From contig JAFLBM010000003.1 in assembly GCA_017303455.1 (NCBI GenBank), forward strand, positions 62,001-126,000: 64,000 nucleotides of DNA. Direction: 5' to 3'. Below the pieces are notes generated by a model. It saw nothing but the letters and a program-made list of their open reading frames with translations. It did not search any database and was not told the origin of the DNA. The position numbers were made by a program, and so were the translations under genes. Below, in pieces: positions 37,781 through 47,076 of the stretch. The stretch comes from Chitinophagales bacterium (GTDB lineage Bacteria; Bacteroidota; Bacteroidia; Chitinophagales; Chitinophagaceae). Numbering within the stretch: position 1 is the stretch's first letter; the number at the start of each line of letters is the position of its first letter.

Positions 37781-39592
37781 TTAAACAGCTTCTGTCTCCA
37801 TCTTCTTCTGCACTTTCTTTCTTTCATCCTCGTTCAGGATCACTTTCCGCATCCGGATAAAGTTGGGTGTTACTTCAATACACTCATCCTGCTGGATATA
37901 TTCCATACACTCTTCCAGTGTCATCTGTGTTTTGGGAGCAATACGGGTGGCATCATCACTGCCGCTGGCCCGGTGGTTGGTCAGTTTTTTTCCTTCGGTT
38001 GCATTTACCACGAGGTCACCCGGTTTGATATTCTCTGCAATGATCTGTCCTGCATAGACATCTTCACCCGGATCCACGAAGAAAGTTCCCCGGTCCTGTA
38101 ATTTATCAATGGAATAACCTGTTGTCTTATCCGTGTTCTTGGAAAGCAATACCCCGTTGTTTCTTCCGGGTATCGGTCCTTTCCAGGGTTTGTATTCACT
38201 GAAACGATGGGCCATTACAGCTTCACCGGTCGTAGCGGTCAGCATTTGTGTACGCAAACCGATCAAACCTCTGGAAGGAATATCAAATTCCAGGTGCTGC
38301 ATTTCACCCTTGGTTTCCATGATCAGCATCTCTCCTTTGCGGCGGCTCACCAGGTCAATCACTTTAGAAGCAAATTCCTGCGGCACATCCACCACCAGTG
38401 TTTCATACGGCTCACATTTTTTACCGTTGATCTCTTTCACGATCACCTGTGGCTGACCTACTGTTAACTCGTATCCTTCCCGGCGCATTGTTTCGATCAA
38501 TATACCTAAGTGCAGGATACCACGGCCATAGACCATCAGGCTGTCACCTTCTTCACTGTCTTCCACTTTCAGTGCTAAGTTCTTTTCTGTTTCCTTCATC
38601 AGTCGGTCACGCAGATGACGGGAAGTAACAAATTTTCCATCCTTACCAAAGAACGGTGAGTTGTTCACGGAGAATAACATGTTCATGGTAGGTTCATCCA
38701 CGCTGATCACCGGTAATGCTTCAGGAGTTTCCGCATCAGCGATCGTATCACCGATATTAAAATCTTCGATACCGACCACGGCACAAAGATCACCGGCTAT
38801 TACTTCGGTTACTTTTTTCTTACCCATTCCTTCAAACACATACAGCTCTTTCACTTTTGTTTTTTTGATGCTGCCATCGGCCTGCATCAATACCACGTTC
38901 TGCCCATCCTTCAACACACCACGGCTTACTTTTCCTACGGCAATACGGCCCAGGAAAGAAGAGTAATCTAATGAAGTGATCTGCATCTGCACCGGTCCTT
39001 CATTCACTTTGGGCGGCGGCACATATTTAATGATACCATCCAGTAACGGGTTGATATTATCGATCTGCTCTAATGAATCATTGAACCAACCGTTCTTACC
39101 ACTTCCGTAGAAAGTCGGGAAATTCAGTTGCTCCTCTGTCGCATCCAGGTTGAAGAACAATTCAAATACGGCATCATGTACTTCATCAGGACGGCAATTC
39201 GGTTTGTCCACCTTGTTGATGATCACGATGGGTTTCAGGTTCAGTTGTAAGGCTTTCTGCAATACAAAACGGGTCTGTGGCATCGGTCCTTCAAAAGCAT
39301 CCACCAGCAGGCAAACACCATCAGCCATTTTCAATACCCTTTCCACTTCACCGCCAAAGTCGGCGTGACCCGGTGTATCAATCACATTGATCTTAACATC
39401 TTTATAGATCACCGCAGCGTTCTTACTGAAGATGGTGATGCCACGTTCTCTTTCGAGGTCGTTGCTATCCATGATCAGGTCACCAGTTTCCTGGTTTTCC
39501 CGGAATACTTTTGTTGTGTGTAATATCTTGTCAACCAGTGTAGTTTTACCGTGGTCAACGTGTGCAATAATTGCTATGTTTCTTATTTCCAT
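37781..39592 (-). CDS. typA: Translational GTPase TypA/BipA
   Basis: A 603-residue ribosome-binding GTPase involved in stress adaptation and 50S assembly. G1 AHVDHGKTTLVDKIL, the RGITIFSKNAAV switch, DTPGHADFGGEVER, NKVDKPNCRP (G4), then EF-G-like domains II, III and V and the BipA-specific C-terminal domain. The start at 39592 gives MEIRNIAIIAHVDHGK, the usual TypA N-terminus, in place of a GTG 15 bases upstream. The region before it runs straight into the inverted repeat at 39609. Confidence 0.97.
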   Translation of the reverse strand: MEIRNIAIIAHVDHGKTTLVDKILHTTKVFRENQETGDLIMDSNDLERERGITIFSKNAAVIYKDVKINVIDTPGHADFGGEVERVLKMADGVCLLVDAFEGPMPQTRFVLQKALQLNLKPIVIINKVDKPNCRPDEVHDAVFELFFNLDATEEQLNFPTFYGSGKNGWFNDSLEQIDNINPLLDGIIKYVPPPKVNEGPVQMQITSLDYSSFLGRIAVGKVSRGVLKDGQNVVLMQADGSIKKTKVKELYVFEGMGKKKVTEVIAGDLCAVVGIEDFNIGDTIADAETPEALPVISVDEPTMNMLFSVNNSPFFGKDGKFVTSRHLRDRLMKETEKNLALKVEDSEEGDSLMVYGRGILHLGILIETMRREGYELTVGQPQVIVKEINGKKCEPYETLVVDVPQEFASKVIDLVSRRKGEMLIMETKGEMQHLEFDIPSRGLIGLRTQMLTATTGEAVMAHRFSEYKPWKGPIPGRNNGVLLSKNTDKTTGYSIDKLQDRGTFFVDPGEDVYAGQIIAENIKPGDLVVNATEGKKLTNHRASGSDDATRIAPKTQMTLEECMEYIQQDECIEVTPNFIRMRKVILNEDERKKVQKKMETEAV

Positions 39593-39608
39593 AATTTCTG
39601 AGTTCACA

Positions 39609-39626
39609 GGTTGAAAAGTTGATAAG
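39609..39626 (+). repeat. Left inverted repeat of the four-helix-bundle cassette
   Basis: GGTTGAAAAGTTGATAAG, the inverse of 40048-40065 apart from one base. It is part of a GTTGA-rich stretch, 16 bases before the typA start on the other strand and next to the stop of the four-helix-bundle gene. Confidence 0.65.
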
Positions 39627-39635
39627 TTTACAGGG

Positions 39636-40010
39636 TTACAACTCCTTTGATTTTTTCTCCAAATAGCTGATATACCCGTTTAGTAATTTTTCAATTGCTG
39701 CTATTTTATTTCTGAAATAGTTTAATTTTTCTTCATTAATATACTTCTCATCAAAAGCATCAATCAGGTGGTTCAGTGTTTCACTTAAAGATCCTCTTGC
39801 AATCACACAGAATCTTAATCTGTCGGGCCAGGTTCTTCTTCCATGTCCTTCTGCAAGCTGTGTATTGACGGACCGGCAACTTCGTATCAACTGATCAACC
39901 AACCTGAATTTCTCTTCTGCCGGAAAGGTTTTGACCAATTGAGCCATCTCGTTTTTCAGCTCTCTCGCCTTTTTCCAAACTTCAAGTTCTTCAAAGTTCT
40001 GGTATGACAT
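39636..40010 (-). CDS. Four helix bundle protein (23S rRNA intervening sequence protein family)
   Basis: A 124-residue all-helical protein of the IVP/S23 family: NFEELEVWKKARELKNEMAQ, ADQ-type second helix with FRLVDQLIRSCRSVNTQLAEG, a third with RLRFCVIARGSLSETLNHLID, and a fourth with KIAAIEKLLNGYISYLEKK. The family forms pentameric bundles, occurs as dispersed single genes in Bacteroidota and in rRNA intervening sequences, and has no proven function; a relative (Avd) serves diversity-generating retroelements, but no template repeat or reverse transcriptase was found. The start at 40010 (MSYQNFEELEVW) is the family N-terminus. Confidence 0.88.
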   Translation of the reverse strand: MSYQNFEELEVWKKARELKNEMAQLVKTFPAEEKFRLVDQLIRSCRSVNTQLAEGHGRRTWPDRLRFCVIARGSLSETLNHLIDAFDEKYINEEKLNYFRNKIAAIEKLLNGYISYLEKKSKEL

Positions 40011-40047
40011 ATAGTACAAGTTAAATGACTGAATATGAAGGGCTCTC

Positions 40048-40065
40048 CTTATCAACTTTTTAACC
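40048..40065 (-). repeat. Right inverted repeat of the four-helix-bundle cassette
   Basis: CTTATCAACTTTTTAACC, pairing with 39609-39626 in 17 of 18 positions. It is followed by further AGTTG-type units (AGTCAACTTGCCAACTT), spaced about 9 bases, in the same orientation. Confidence 0.65.
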
Positions 40066-40153
40066 AGTCAACTTGCCAACTTTTCCGGGCGGCAAAGGTA
40101 CGCTAATTCAGCGGGGGCAGCAAACGAAAGGAACATTATATTATTTTTACGAA

Positions 40154-42292
40154 ATGTCACAGTATCAATTATCTGTAGTGCTTCCCCTAAGCCATGAAGG
40201 CCAAACCATTACAGCCTTACTGGAGAAGATATTGACTGCTCATCTGCCGGGTATTGCTATACAGGTTATCGTGCTGGAAGAAGAACCAGCAACGGATACC
40301 CGGGAAACGATCTCCCGGTTCAGTCAATTATATCCCATCCATACTGTTCAATATATCCGGCTGGAAAAAAATAGTGGGCAAGGAAAAGCCGTGCAGAAAG
40401 GGATTGAAGCCGCAACCGGTGACTTCATTCTTATCCAGGAACCCGGACCTGATTTTGACAATGGATATTATCCTGCATTACTGCAACCTATTGTAGAGAA
40501 TAAAGCGGATGTGGTCTATGGCAACCGCTACCGGTGGACCGGTTTGCAACGCATTCCCAACTTCTGGCAGCAGGCAGGTAATAAACTGCTGAATGTAGTA
40601 TCCGGCATGTTCAGCAACCTGGCCCTCGGCGATAGCACCAATGGATACAAACTTTTCAGAGCTGGTATAATTAAATCAATCACCCTCGAAGAAAACGGGC
40701 AGGGTTGGGAACAGGAACTAACCGCCAAGCTGGCCGCTATTCCCGGCATCCGGGTGTATGAAGCACCAATTGCGGGTACAAATAAACAAAACGATACCGG
40801 CAATAAATGGTGGAATGGATTAAAATCATTTTACACGATTCTCCGCTATAATCTTTTTGATACCAAAGAAAAATTATCATCCTTCCAACTGAACCCGGCT
40901 ATCGCTACCATCCTGTTGTTTTTTATTGCGGGAGTACTATTGATCTTCACGGCATCCGGCACATCGGATGAAGGTGATAGTGTGATGCACTTTCTCTATG
41001 CGAGAGATGCTTTTCAATATCCGGCTCATTTTTTAAACCAGTGGGCCAAGCCGGTGTATGTACTGGTAACAGCACCCGTGGCACAGTTCGGTTTTAATGC
41101 AGTTAAGTTTTTCAATCTTGTATTAATTACCTGCTCGTTATGGCTTACCTATAAAACAGCCAAACGATTACAGGTTGCCAATGCATGGATGGTTCCCCTG
41201 CTGGCAGCTTTTGCGCCCTTGTTAATGATCATCACCTTATCGGGTCTCACAGAACCTTTGTTTGCTTTTTGGCTGATCACAGGTATTTATGGTTTGCTGC
41301 AGGGAAAGAAAACTATTTCGCTACTCTGGTTATCTTTTCTTCCGCTGGTTCGTAGTGAAGGGCTGATCATTTTATCTGTACTGCTTGTTTACCTGCTGGT
41401 AAAAAAATATTATCGTTTTATTCCCTTGCTGATCACCGGGCAATTTATTTATTCCATCGCCGGGTTATCATTGTACAAAGATCCGCTCTGGATATTCAAA
41501 ACACTTTCTTATGCCACCCTCAGCAGTGCCTATGGCAAAGGTGAGTGGACACATTTCATTAAATCAATGCCCATCGTGCTGGGTATTCCTTTACTGATCC
41601 TTGCCGGTATTGGTTTGCTTTATGGTGCCTTCCTGTTTTGCGGCCGTTATTTTTTCAGGGATAAAAAGATAACCACGGATGAAGAACTGTTCCTTGTCTA
41701 TGGTTGTGCACTGGCTGTATTTATTGGTCACTCTGCTTTCTGGGCCCTGGGTATTTTTAATTCCATGGGATTGATACGGGTGCTGGTGGGTGTGCTGCCA
41801 TTGATTGCATTGATCAGCCTGAGAGGATTGAATACCATCACCGATATTTTCCGCTCAAAAACCTTGCGCTATATTATCCTCGCTTCCGTGATCATTTTCC
41901 CATTCATTGGTACCAAATACTCTTTTCACTGGAAAAGAGATTTCTCCTTAAAAGCCGACCAGGCCGCTGAACTAAAGATGGCGGACTATATCAAAAAGAA
42001 CTATCCTGATTATAAAAACTATGTTTTCTATTTTGAAGCCTGCTGGAACAGCGTGGTGCTCGACATCAATTATTTTGACGAGAGCAAACACAAACGTTTT
42101 CTCGGGGCTTTTGAAAAAAATGAATTCCCGGACAAATGTTTCCTGGTCTGGGATGATTGGTTTGCCCGGGTGGAAGGAAGAGTGGAACTGCAGCAACTCC
42201 TCGATGATACCCGCTTTGAATTAGTGGGCAGCTTTGACGAAAAAGATGTTTGGGGGGTTACCCGTACCGTCAAATTGTTTCGGAAAAATTAA
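40154..42292 (+). CDS. GT2 glycosyltransferase fused to a multispanning GT39/ArnT-like domain
   Basis: A 712-residue membrane protein. Residues about 5-240 are a GT2 domain of the dolichol-phosphate-mannose-synthase type (QLSVVLPLSHEGQTI, ENKADVVYGNRYRW, GDSTNGYKLFRA). The rest, from about 270, has roughly ten hydrophobic helices with the layout of lipid-linked-sugar transferases (GTSDEGDSVMHFLYARDAF near the first loop, ARTGV-type loops further on). It probably makes a lipid-phosphate sugar and transfers it to an envelope acceptor. The start at 40154 (MSQYQLSVVLP) is preferred to an in-frame one at 40073 that would lie next to the repeat. Confidence 0.82.
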   Translation: MSQYQLSVVLPLSHEGQTITALLEKILTAHLPGIAIQVIVLEEEPATDTRETISRFSQLYPIHTVQYIRLEKNSGQGKAVQKGIEAATGDFILIQEPGPDFDNGYYPALLQPIVENKADVVYGNRYRWTGLQRIPNFWQQAGNKLLNVVSGMFSNLALGDSTNGYKLFRAGIIKSITLEENGQGWEQELTAKLAAIPGIRVYEAPIAGTNKQNDTGNKWWNGLKSFYTILRYNLFDTKEKLSSFQLNPAIATILLFFIAGVLLIFTASGTSDEGDSVMHFLYARDAFQYPAHFLNQWAKPVYVLVTAPVAQFGFNAVKFFNLVLITCSLWLTYKTAKRLQVANAWMVPLLAAFAPLLMIITLSGLTEPLFAFWLITGIYGLLQGKKTISLLWLSFLPLVRSEGLIILSVLLVYLLVKKYYRFIPLLITGQFIYSIAGLSLYKDPLWIFKTLSYATLSSAYGKGEWTHFIKSMPIVLGIPLLILAGIGLLYGAFLFCGRYFFRDKKITTDEELFLVYGCALAVFIGHSAFWALGIFNSMGLIRVLVGVLPLIALISLRGLNTITDIFRSKTLRYIILASVIIFPFIGTKYSFHWKRDFSLKADQAAELKMADYIKKNYPDYKNYVFYFEACWNSVVLDINYFDESKHKRFLGAFEKNEFPDKCFLVWDDWFARVEGRVELQQLLDDTRFELVGSFDEKDVWGVTRTVKLFRKN

Positions 42293-42375
42293 CGGTAATC
42301 AAAACTTAACAAGCATCCCCCTGCTGCTATAAAAAATGAAACTGCTTTGTAGTAGCTTTATACAAACCGATCAAC

Positions 42376-43374
42376 ATGAAATTCCTGAAATGGCTGGGTA
42401 TCCTGCTCCTCCTGCTTATCGTTGTTTATTTCCTCGGCCCCAAACCCGGCTCTCCTAACTATACCAATGCCCTGCCGGCGCTGCCAACTGAACCGGCTTT
42501 GCTGGAACAATATATCAGTAACGAAGAAGCCACACATCATTTAAAACCGGATAACGAAGCAAGGATCATTTGGTACAACGATTCATCCAAAGCGATCACC
42601 GATTATGCCGTCGTCTATATCCACGGTTTTTCCGCCAGCCAGGAAGAAGGCGACCCGGTGCATAGCAATTTCGCCAAACAATTCGGCTGCAATTTATTTC
42701 TCAACCGGTTGGCTGATCATGGATTGGATACTTCCGAAGCCCTGCTCACCGTAACTGCAGAACGTTTATGGAACTCCGCCAAAGAAGCCTATGCCATCGG
42801 CAAACAGATCGGTAAGAAAGTGATCATCATGGCTACCTCCACCGGTGGTACCCTGGCTTTAAAACTTGCAGCGGAATATCCCGAGATCGCCGGGCTGATC
42901 TTACTCTCTCCCAATATTGCGATCAATGATGCCAATGCCTGGTTACTCAATAATCACTGGGGTTTGCAGATTGCCCGTATCGTACAGGGAAAATATATGC
43001 ATGCAAAAGATACCACAGCATTATATGCCAAATACTGGGACCCTGTCTATCGCATGGAATCAGCCGTGCAGTTAGAAGAACTGTTGGAAACTACGATGAA
43101 AGAATCCACCTTCAGCCGGGTGAAACAACCCACCCTCGTTTTATATTATTTTAAAGATGAAGATCACCAGGACCCCGTAGTAAAAGTATCGGCGATGAAA
43201 AGAATGTTTGCCCAGCTCGGCACGGCAGCCGATCAGAAAAGAATGGTGCCCGTTCCCAATGCCGGTGATCATGTCATCGGTTCCTATGTCAAATCAAAAG
43301 ATATACAGACTGTACAACAGGAAGCCGGCAAGTTTGCTACAGAGATTTTAAAATTAGTGCCGGCGCAGCAGTGA
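42376..43374 (+). CDS. Membrane-anchored alpha/beta hydrolase
   Basis: A 332-residue protein with an N-terminal membrane anchor (FLKWLGILLLLLIVVYFLG). Hydrolase marks: VVYIHGFSASQ, the nucleophile region IIMATSTGGTLAL (Ser in TSTGG), and the C-terminal His in NAGDHVIGSYV. It resembles monoacylglycerol-lipase-like serine hydrolases, the substrate being unknown. It ends at the exact base where the convergent DUF5009-like gene ends: TGATCA at 43372-43377 gives both stop codons. Confidence 0.86.
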   Translation: MKFLKWLGILLLLLIVVYFLGPKPGSPNYTNALPALPTEPALLEQYISNEEATHHLKPDNEARIIWYNDSSKAITDYAVVYIHGFSASQEEGDPVHSNFAKQFGCNLFLNRLADHGLDTSEALLTVTAERLWNSAKEAYAIGKQIGKKVIIMATSTGGTLALKLAAEYPEIAGLILLSPNIAINDANAWLLNNHWGLQIARIVQGKYMHAKDTTALYAKYWDPVYRMESAVQLEELLETTMKESTFSRVKQPTLVLYYFKDEDHQDPVVKVSAMKRMFAQLGTAADQKRMVPVPNAGDHVIGSYVKSKDIQTVQQEAGKFATEILKLVPAQQ

Positions 43375-44508
43375 TCAGACCCGAACATATATTTTTCGTT
43401 TGTCCAGGATATAACCAACCAGCCAGCAAAACAGCATCACCGTGATGGCAAAGAGGAAGGAACCCAAATAAGCTCCCGCATGCACAAACACAGTATCGTA
43501 TAACCAGGAATACAAAGGCTGCCTGTTGGCACCCACCGGGATAAACCATAATAAGATCGCCGCAATTTCGGAGAGCAGGTAAATGAACAGGGGGTTCTTC
43601 CCAAACACTTCAAAGAAATAAGTCCATTTGCGGACCTGTAAAAAATCAATCACATATAACAACGCAGCGATCAGCACACAATCAATGCCCACGGTCAGCA
43701 ATACAAAACTGCCGGTCCATAATTTTTTATTGATCGGGAAACTGGTATCCCATAATAAAGCCAGGGCGATCAGCACTGTCCCCATCAATAATAATTTCGC
43801 CAGCCCTTCATAGCTCTTGCCTTTTTCCTGTATCCATTTACCGGCCGCATAACCAAACGTTACATTCGCAATAGCCGGAAGTGTGCTCAGCAATCCTTCG
43901 GGGTCAAAAGCCACGCCTTCGCCATGGTACAAATGATCTTCGCCCAACAGCCATATATCAAAACGGTTGCCCGCATTCGTCAGCATATCATACGGATCAG
44001 CACTGCCGCTGAATACTAAAAGGATCAGCCAGTACGCTAAGAGAAAAACAACCGAGAGCCGGATAATCGTTGACATTTTCAAATACCTTACCATCAGCGC
44101 TGCAAAAAAATAACCCAGTGCAATACGTTGCAGCACTCCCATCACTCTTGTGCTGGCAAATGGGTTTGCTTCCAGTCCGCCCTGTTCATTCCAGTGCACA
44201 AAAGGAAACCAGTACATCAGGAAGCCCAATAAAAAGATGATAAAGGTTCTTTTGCCAATGATCCACCCTACCTGCGCATCGCTAAGCCCTTCCCATTTCT
44301 TGCTCACAAAGCTCAACGCATTTCCTACAACAAACATAAACGTGGGGAAAACCAAATCGGTCGGCGTGAACCCATGCCAGGATGCATGTTGCAAAGCCGC
44401 CCAGGTAGTGGCACCATTGCCCGGTGTATTCACGATGATCATAAAACAAACCGTCATGCCCCGCAAAACATCCAGTGCCAAAAATCGCTGAGAAGAAGTG
44501 CTGTACAT
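43375..44508 (-). CDS. HGSNAT/DUF5009-like acyltransferase membrane protein
   Basis: A 377-residue protein with about ten hydrophobic helices and the N-terminal motif RFLALDVLRGMTVCFMIIVN with WHGFTPTDLVFPTFMFVVG, which marks the heparan-alpha-glucosaminide N-acetyltransferase (HGSNAT)/DUF5009 family; the conserved His of the transfer reaction is probably the one in HASWHGF. It would acetylate an amino sugar across the membrane using cytoplasmic acetyl-CoA. The start at 44508 (MYSTSSQRFLALD) is preferred. Divergent from the Gfo/Idh gene, with about 97 bases between. Confidence 0.87.
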   Translation of the reverse strand: MYSTSSQRFLALDVLRGMTVCFMIIVNTPGNGATTWAALQHASWHGFTPTDLVFPTFMFVVGNALSFVSKKWEGLSDAQVGWIIGKRTFIIFLLGFLMYWFPFVHWNEQGGLEANPFASTRVMGVLQRIALGYFFAALMVRYLKMSTIIRLSVVFLLAYWLILLVFSGSADPYDMLTNAGNRFDIWLLGEDHLYHGEGVAFDPEGLLSTLPAIANVTFGYAAGKWIQEKGKSYEGLAKLLLMGTVLIALALLWDTSFPINKKLWTGSFVLLTVGIDCVLIAALLYVIDFLQVRKWTYFFEVFGKNPLFIYLLSEIAAILLWFIPVGANRQPLYSWLYDTVFVHAGAYLGSFLFAITVMLFCWLVGYILDKRKIYVRV

Positions 44509-44605
44509 ATGCCATTTATTATTTTTCGAATATATCAAATTACAGGCGTTAAAACTTTGTACCTTTCATAGGTTTATTATACTGCTCATTTAAAAAACGA
44601 TCCGC

Positions 44606-45973
44606 ATGTCCAATCAATTCTCCCGCCGCGATGTTTTAAAATTCTTAGGCCTCTCCGCTACTGCCCTGCCCCTTTCTTCCTGGGCCACGAATGAAAAAGG
44701 CGAAAAAATTATTTTACCCGATAACCCTTTGCATAAGCAACCAGCCAAAGCGGTTACCGCTATCACACTCGGTGCCGGATCAAGAGGGAATGTATATGGC
44801 AACTATGCCGTGCAGTATCCCGACCAATTGGATATTATCGGCGTGGCCGAACCCATTGCCATCCGCAATGAACGCTATACCAAAAAACATAAGATAGAAG
44901 CAGCCAATCGTTTCAATACCTGGGAAGATGTTTTCAAGCGGCCCAAATTTGCCGATGCCGTTATCATTTCCACGCCGGACAACCTGCACTATGGTCCCTG
45001 CATGGCCGCCTTAAAAATGGGCTATGATGTGTTATTGGAAAAACCCATTTCTCCCAGCGAGCAGGAATGCCGGGATATCCTGGCCCTGGCCAAAAAGAAC
45101 GGCCGCATTGTAGCCGTTTGCCATGTGCTGCGCTATGCGCCGTATTTTGTAAAGCTCAAAGAACTCATGCACAATGGTTCCATTGGCGAGGTTATCAGCA
45201 TCCAGCATTTTGAGCCCATTATGCATGTGCACATGAGCCATTCCTATGTGCGGGGCAACTGGCACAACAGTAAACAAACCACGCCGATCATCCTGGCCAA
45301 GTCCTGCCACGACCTCGACATCTTAAAATGGATGCTCGATAAAAATTGCAACAGCATACAGGCTTTTGGCGACCTGAAATGGTTTCGCAAAGAAAATGCG
45401 CCGGCCGGCAGCACCGACCGCTGCGTGGATGGTTGCGCCATTGAAGGGCAATGTCCTTATTCTGCCAAACGCATCTATTTTGAAAAACGTACCTGGCTGC
45501 ATCATTTCGACCTGCCGGAAGACAAAGCCCAGCAGGGCGATGCCATCATGAACTATTTAAAGACCAGCAACTATGGCCGCTGTGTCTATCGCATGGACAA
45601 CGACCAGCCCGATCATTACACCACGAATATTTTATTCGACAACAATGTCACGGCTTCCTTCTCCATGGAAGCCTTCACCAGTTATGAAGGCCGCCGGACC
45701 AGGGTCATGGGCAGCATGGGCGATATTGTGGGTGATATGTCTGCCTTCACCCATACCGATTTCCGCACGGGCAAAGTAACCGAGTGGAAACAAAACAGCG
45801 ACACCCATGGTGGTGGCGACTGGCGCCTCGTGGCCGATTGGGTGCAGGCCGTTTCCCAGCAAAACCCGGCCCTGCTCACTTCCACCATTGATGCGTCTAT
45901 CGAAAGCCATGTCATGGGCTTTGCCGCCGAAAAAAGCCGGAAGGAAAAAACGGTGGTGGATATTAAGATGTGA
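44606..45973 (+). CDS. Tat-exported Gfo/Idh/MocA oxidoreductase
   Basis: A 455-residue enzyme. The leader SNQFSRRDVLKFLGLSATAL is a twin-arginine signal. The NAD-binding domain begins TAITLGAGSRG, with VIISTPDNLHY and the catalytic-pocket motif LEKPIS; the C-terminal half has MHVHMSHSYVRGNWHN and KSCHDLDIL. A cysteine group CVDGCAIEGQCPYSA (about 280) is seen in a subset of Gfo/Idh proteins and may bind metal. Related proteins act on amino sugars or glycosides; next to an HGSNAT-like gene this may concern a glucosaminide, an inference. High-GC, unlike the island that follows. Confidence 0.87.
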   Translation: MSNQFSRRDVLKFLGLSATALPLSSWATNEKGEKIILPDNPLHKQPAKAVTAITLGAGSRGNVYGNYAVQYPDQLDIIGVAEPIAIRNERYTKKHKIEAANRFNTWEDVFKRPKFADAVIISTPDNLHYGPCMAALKMGYDVLLEKPISPSEQECRDILALAKKNGRIVAVCHVLRYAPYFVKLKELMHNGSIGEVISIQHFEPIMHVHMSHSYVRGNWHNSKQTTPIILAKSCHDLDILKWMLDKNCNSIQAFGDLKWFRKENAPAGSTDRCVDGCAIEGQCPYSAKRIYFEKRTWLHHFDLPEDKAQQGDAIMNYLKTSNYGRCVYRMDNDQPDHYTTNILFDNNVTASFSMEAFTSYEGRRTRVMGSMGDIVGDMSAFTHTDFRTGKVTEWKQNSDTHGGGDWRLVADWVQAVSQQNPALLTSTIDASIESHVMGFAAEKSRKEKTVVDIKM

Positions 45974-46197
45974 TGGTCCGGCCTGTAAAGCTGGTGCCAC
46001 GGCTGAATGAGACTGAAGCTTCGAAATCTTGTACATTTTGTTCTTTACAGAATAAACCGTGAATTCAAATGAAAAATCAATTTACACAAGTCGTAGAATT
46101 GAATCCCATGGTTTACTGAAGATTAATTAGACTTATAATTGTCACTAAATCAATGTTATAATTTAATTACTTTTGTTATTATTTTGTACTTAACTAA
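45974..46197. promoter_or_regulatory. AT-rich leader region of the methyltransferase operon
   Basis: The composition changes sharply here from GC-rich coding sequence to AT-rich DNA, marking the left edge of the island. A TACTTTTG at 46168-46175 is an exact -7 box, but no TTG lies 18-20 bases upstream, so the promoter is uncertain. No tRNA or clear attachment repeat was seen. Confidence 0.4.
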
Positions 46198-47076
46198 ATG
46201 GGAGAGCCTAAATTGATTTATTATTCACCTCTGCGTTATCCTGGTGGGAAAAGGAATTTTGTTCCCTTTTTTATAAACATTTTTGAAAAAAGTGAGCTTA
46301 ATATTAAAACGTACCATGAATTTTATGCTGGCGGTGCAGGAGCTGCTTTAGAACTCTTGATAAGGGGATATGTAAAAAGCGTTGTTCTTAATGATGCAGA
46401 TTATCACATTTATGCCTTTTGGCATTCAATACTAAATGAGACTGATAGATTTTTAGAAAAAATTAAAAATACTAATGTCACTATAACTGAATGGAAAAAG
46501 CAAAAAAAAGTATATGAAAATTTTAAAAATGAAGACATTCTTTCTGTTGGATTTTCGACTTTTTTTTTAAATAGAACAAATAGATCTGGTATTTTATCAA
46601 ATGCTGGACCAATAGGGGGAATAAATCAAAATGGTAATTATAAAATTGACGCCAGGTATAATAAAAAAAATTTATCAGCTTTAATTCAAACTATCGCAAA
46701 AAAATCAGACAATATTATTCTTTACAATGATGATGCAATTTGTTTGATGAAAAGGCTTAGGTTAGAATTACAAAAACGAAGTAGTTTTTTATTCTTAGAT
46801 CCCCCTTATTTCGAAAAAGGGGAAGATTTATATTTGAACTTTTACCAACTCGAAAACCATATCGAGTTAAAGAGTTATTTAGAAAAGCATCTTTCTTGGA
46901 ATTGGGTGCTATCATATGATAACTGTCCAGCAATTGCTAAACTTTACAGATCTTTTGCAAAAAGAATATTTGAAATTAATTATAGTTTACAAGACAAAAA
47001 AAGGGAGAAGGAGATCGTTATTTTTTCTACAGCTTTATTGGCTTCAAAAGAACATAAAAAAATATTCATTAAATGA
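46198..47076 (+). CDS. DNA adenine methyltransferase, D12 class (Dam-like)
   Basis: A 292-residue N6-adenine DNA methyltransferase. The opening PLRYPGGKRNFV supplies AdoMet-binding motif X, HEFYAGGAGAALELL motif I, and FLDPPYFEKGED the catalytic DPPY motif (201-204). It resembles the Dam/DpnM/phage D12 group, which methylate short palindromes such as GATC, but the target is unknown. Low GC and the absence of Dam-type neighbours point to transfer. Its stop overlaps the ParB-like start by four bases (ATGA), so the genes are coupled. Confidence 0.93.
   Translation: MGEPKLIYYSPLRYPGGKRNFVPFFINIFEKSELNIKTYHEFYAGGAGAALELLIRGYVKSVVLNDADYHIYAFWHSILNETDRFLEKIKNTNVTITEWKKQKKVYENFKNEDILSVGFSTFFLNRTNRSGILSNAGPIGGINQNGNYKIDARYNKKNLSALIQTIAKKSDNIILYNDDAICLMKRLRLELQKRSSFLFLDPPYFEKGEDLYLNFYQLENHIELKSYLEKHLSWNWVLSYDNCPAIAKLYRSFAKRIFEINYSLQDKKREKEIVIFSTALLASKEHKKIFIK

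Larger units (their letters stand above)
39609..40065. mobile_element. IVS-like cassette: four-helix-bundle gene between inverted repeats
   Basis: An 18-bp inverted repeat (39609-39626 and 40048-40065, 17 of 18 bases paired) brackets one gene of the 23S rRNA intervening-sequence protein family. The same protein family lies in the rRNA intervening sequences of Leptospira and Coxiella, which also have terminal inverted repeats that form a stem. Here the unit lies between the divergent typA and glycosyltransferase genes, outside rRNA. Confidence 0.45.

Noticed and set aside
39636..40010. Part of a diversity-generating retroelement (Avd-like protein)
   Set aside because: No reverse transcriptase, template repeat or variable repeat with A-specific changes is nearby.
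46198..47076. A housekeeping Dam methylase
   Set aside because: Low GC, coupling to a ParB-like and a nuclease-like gene, and an isolated location argue for an accessory enzyme.
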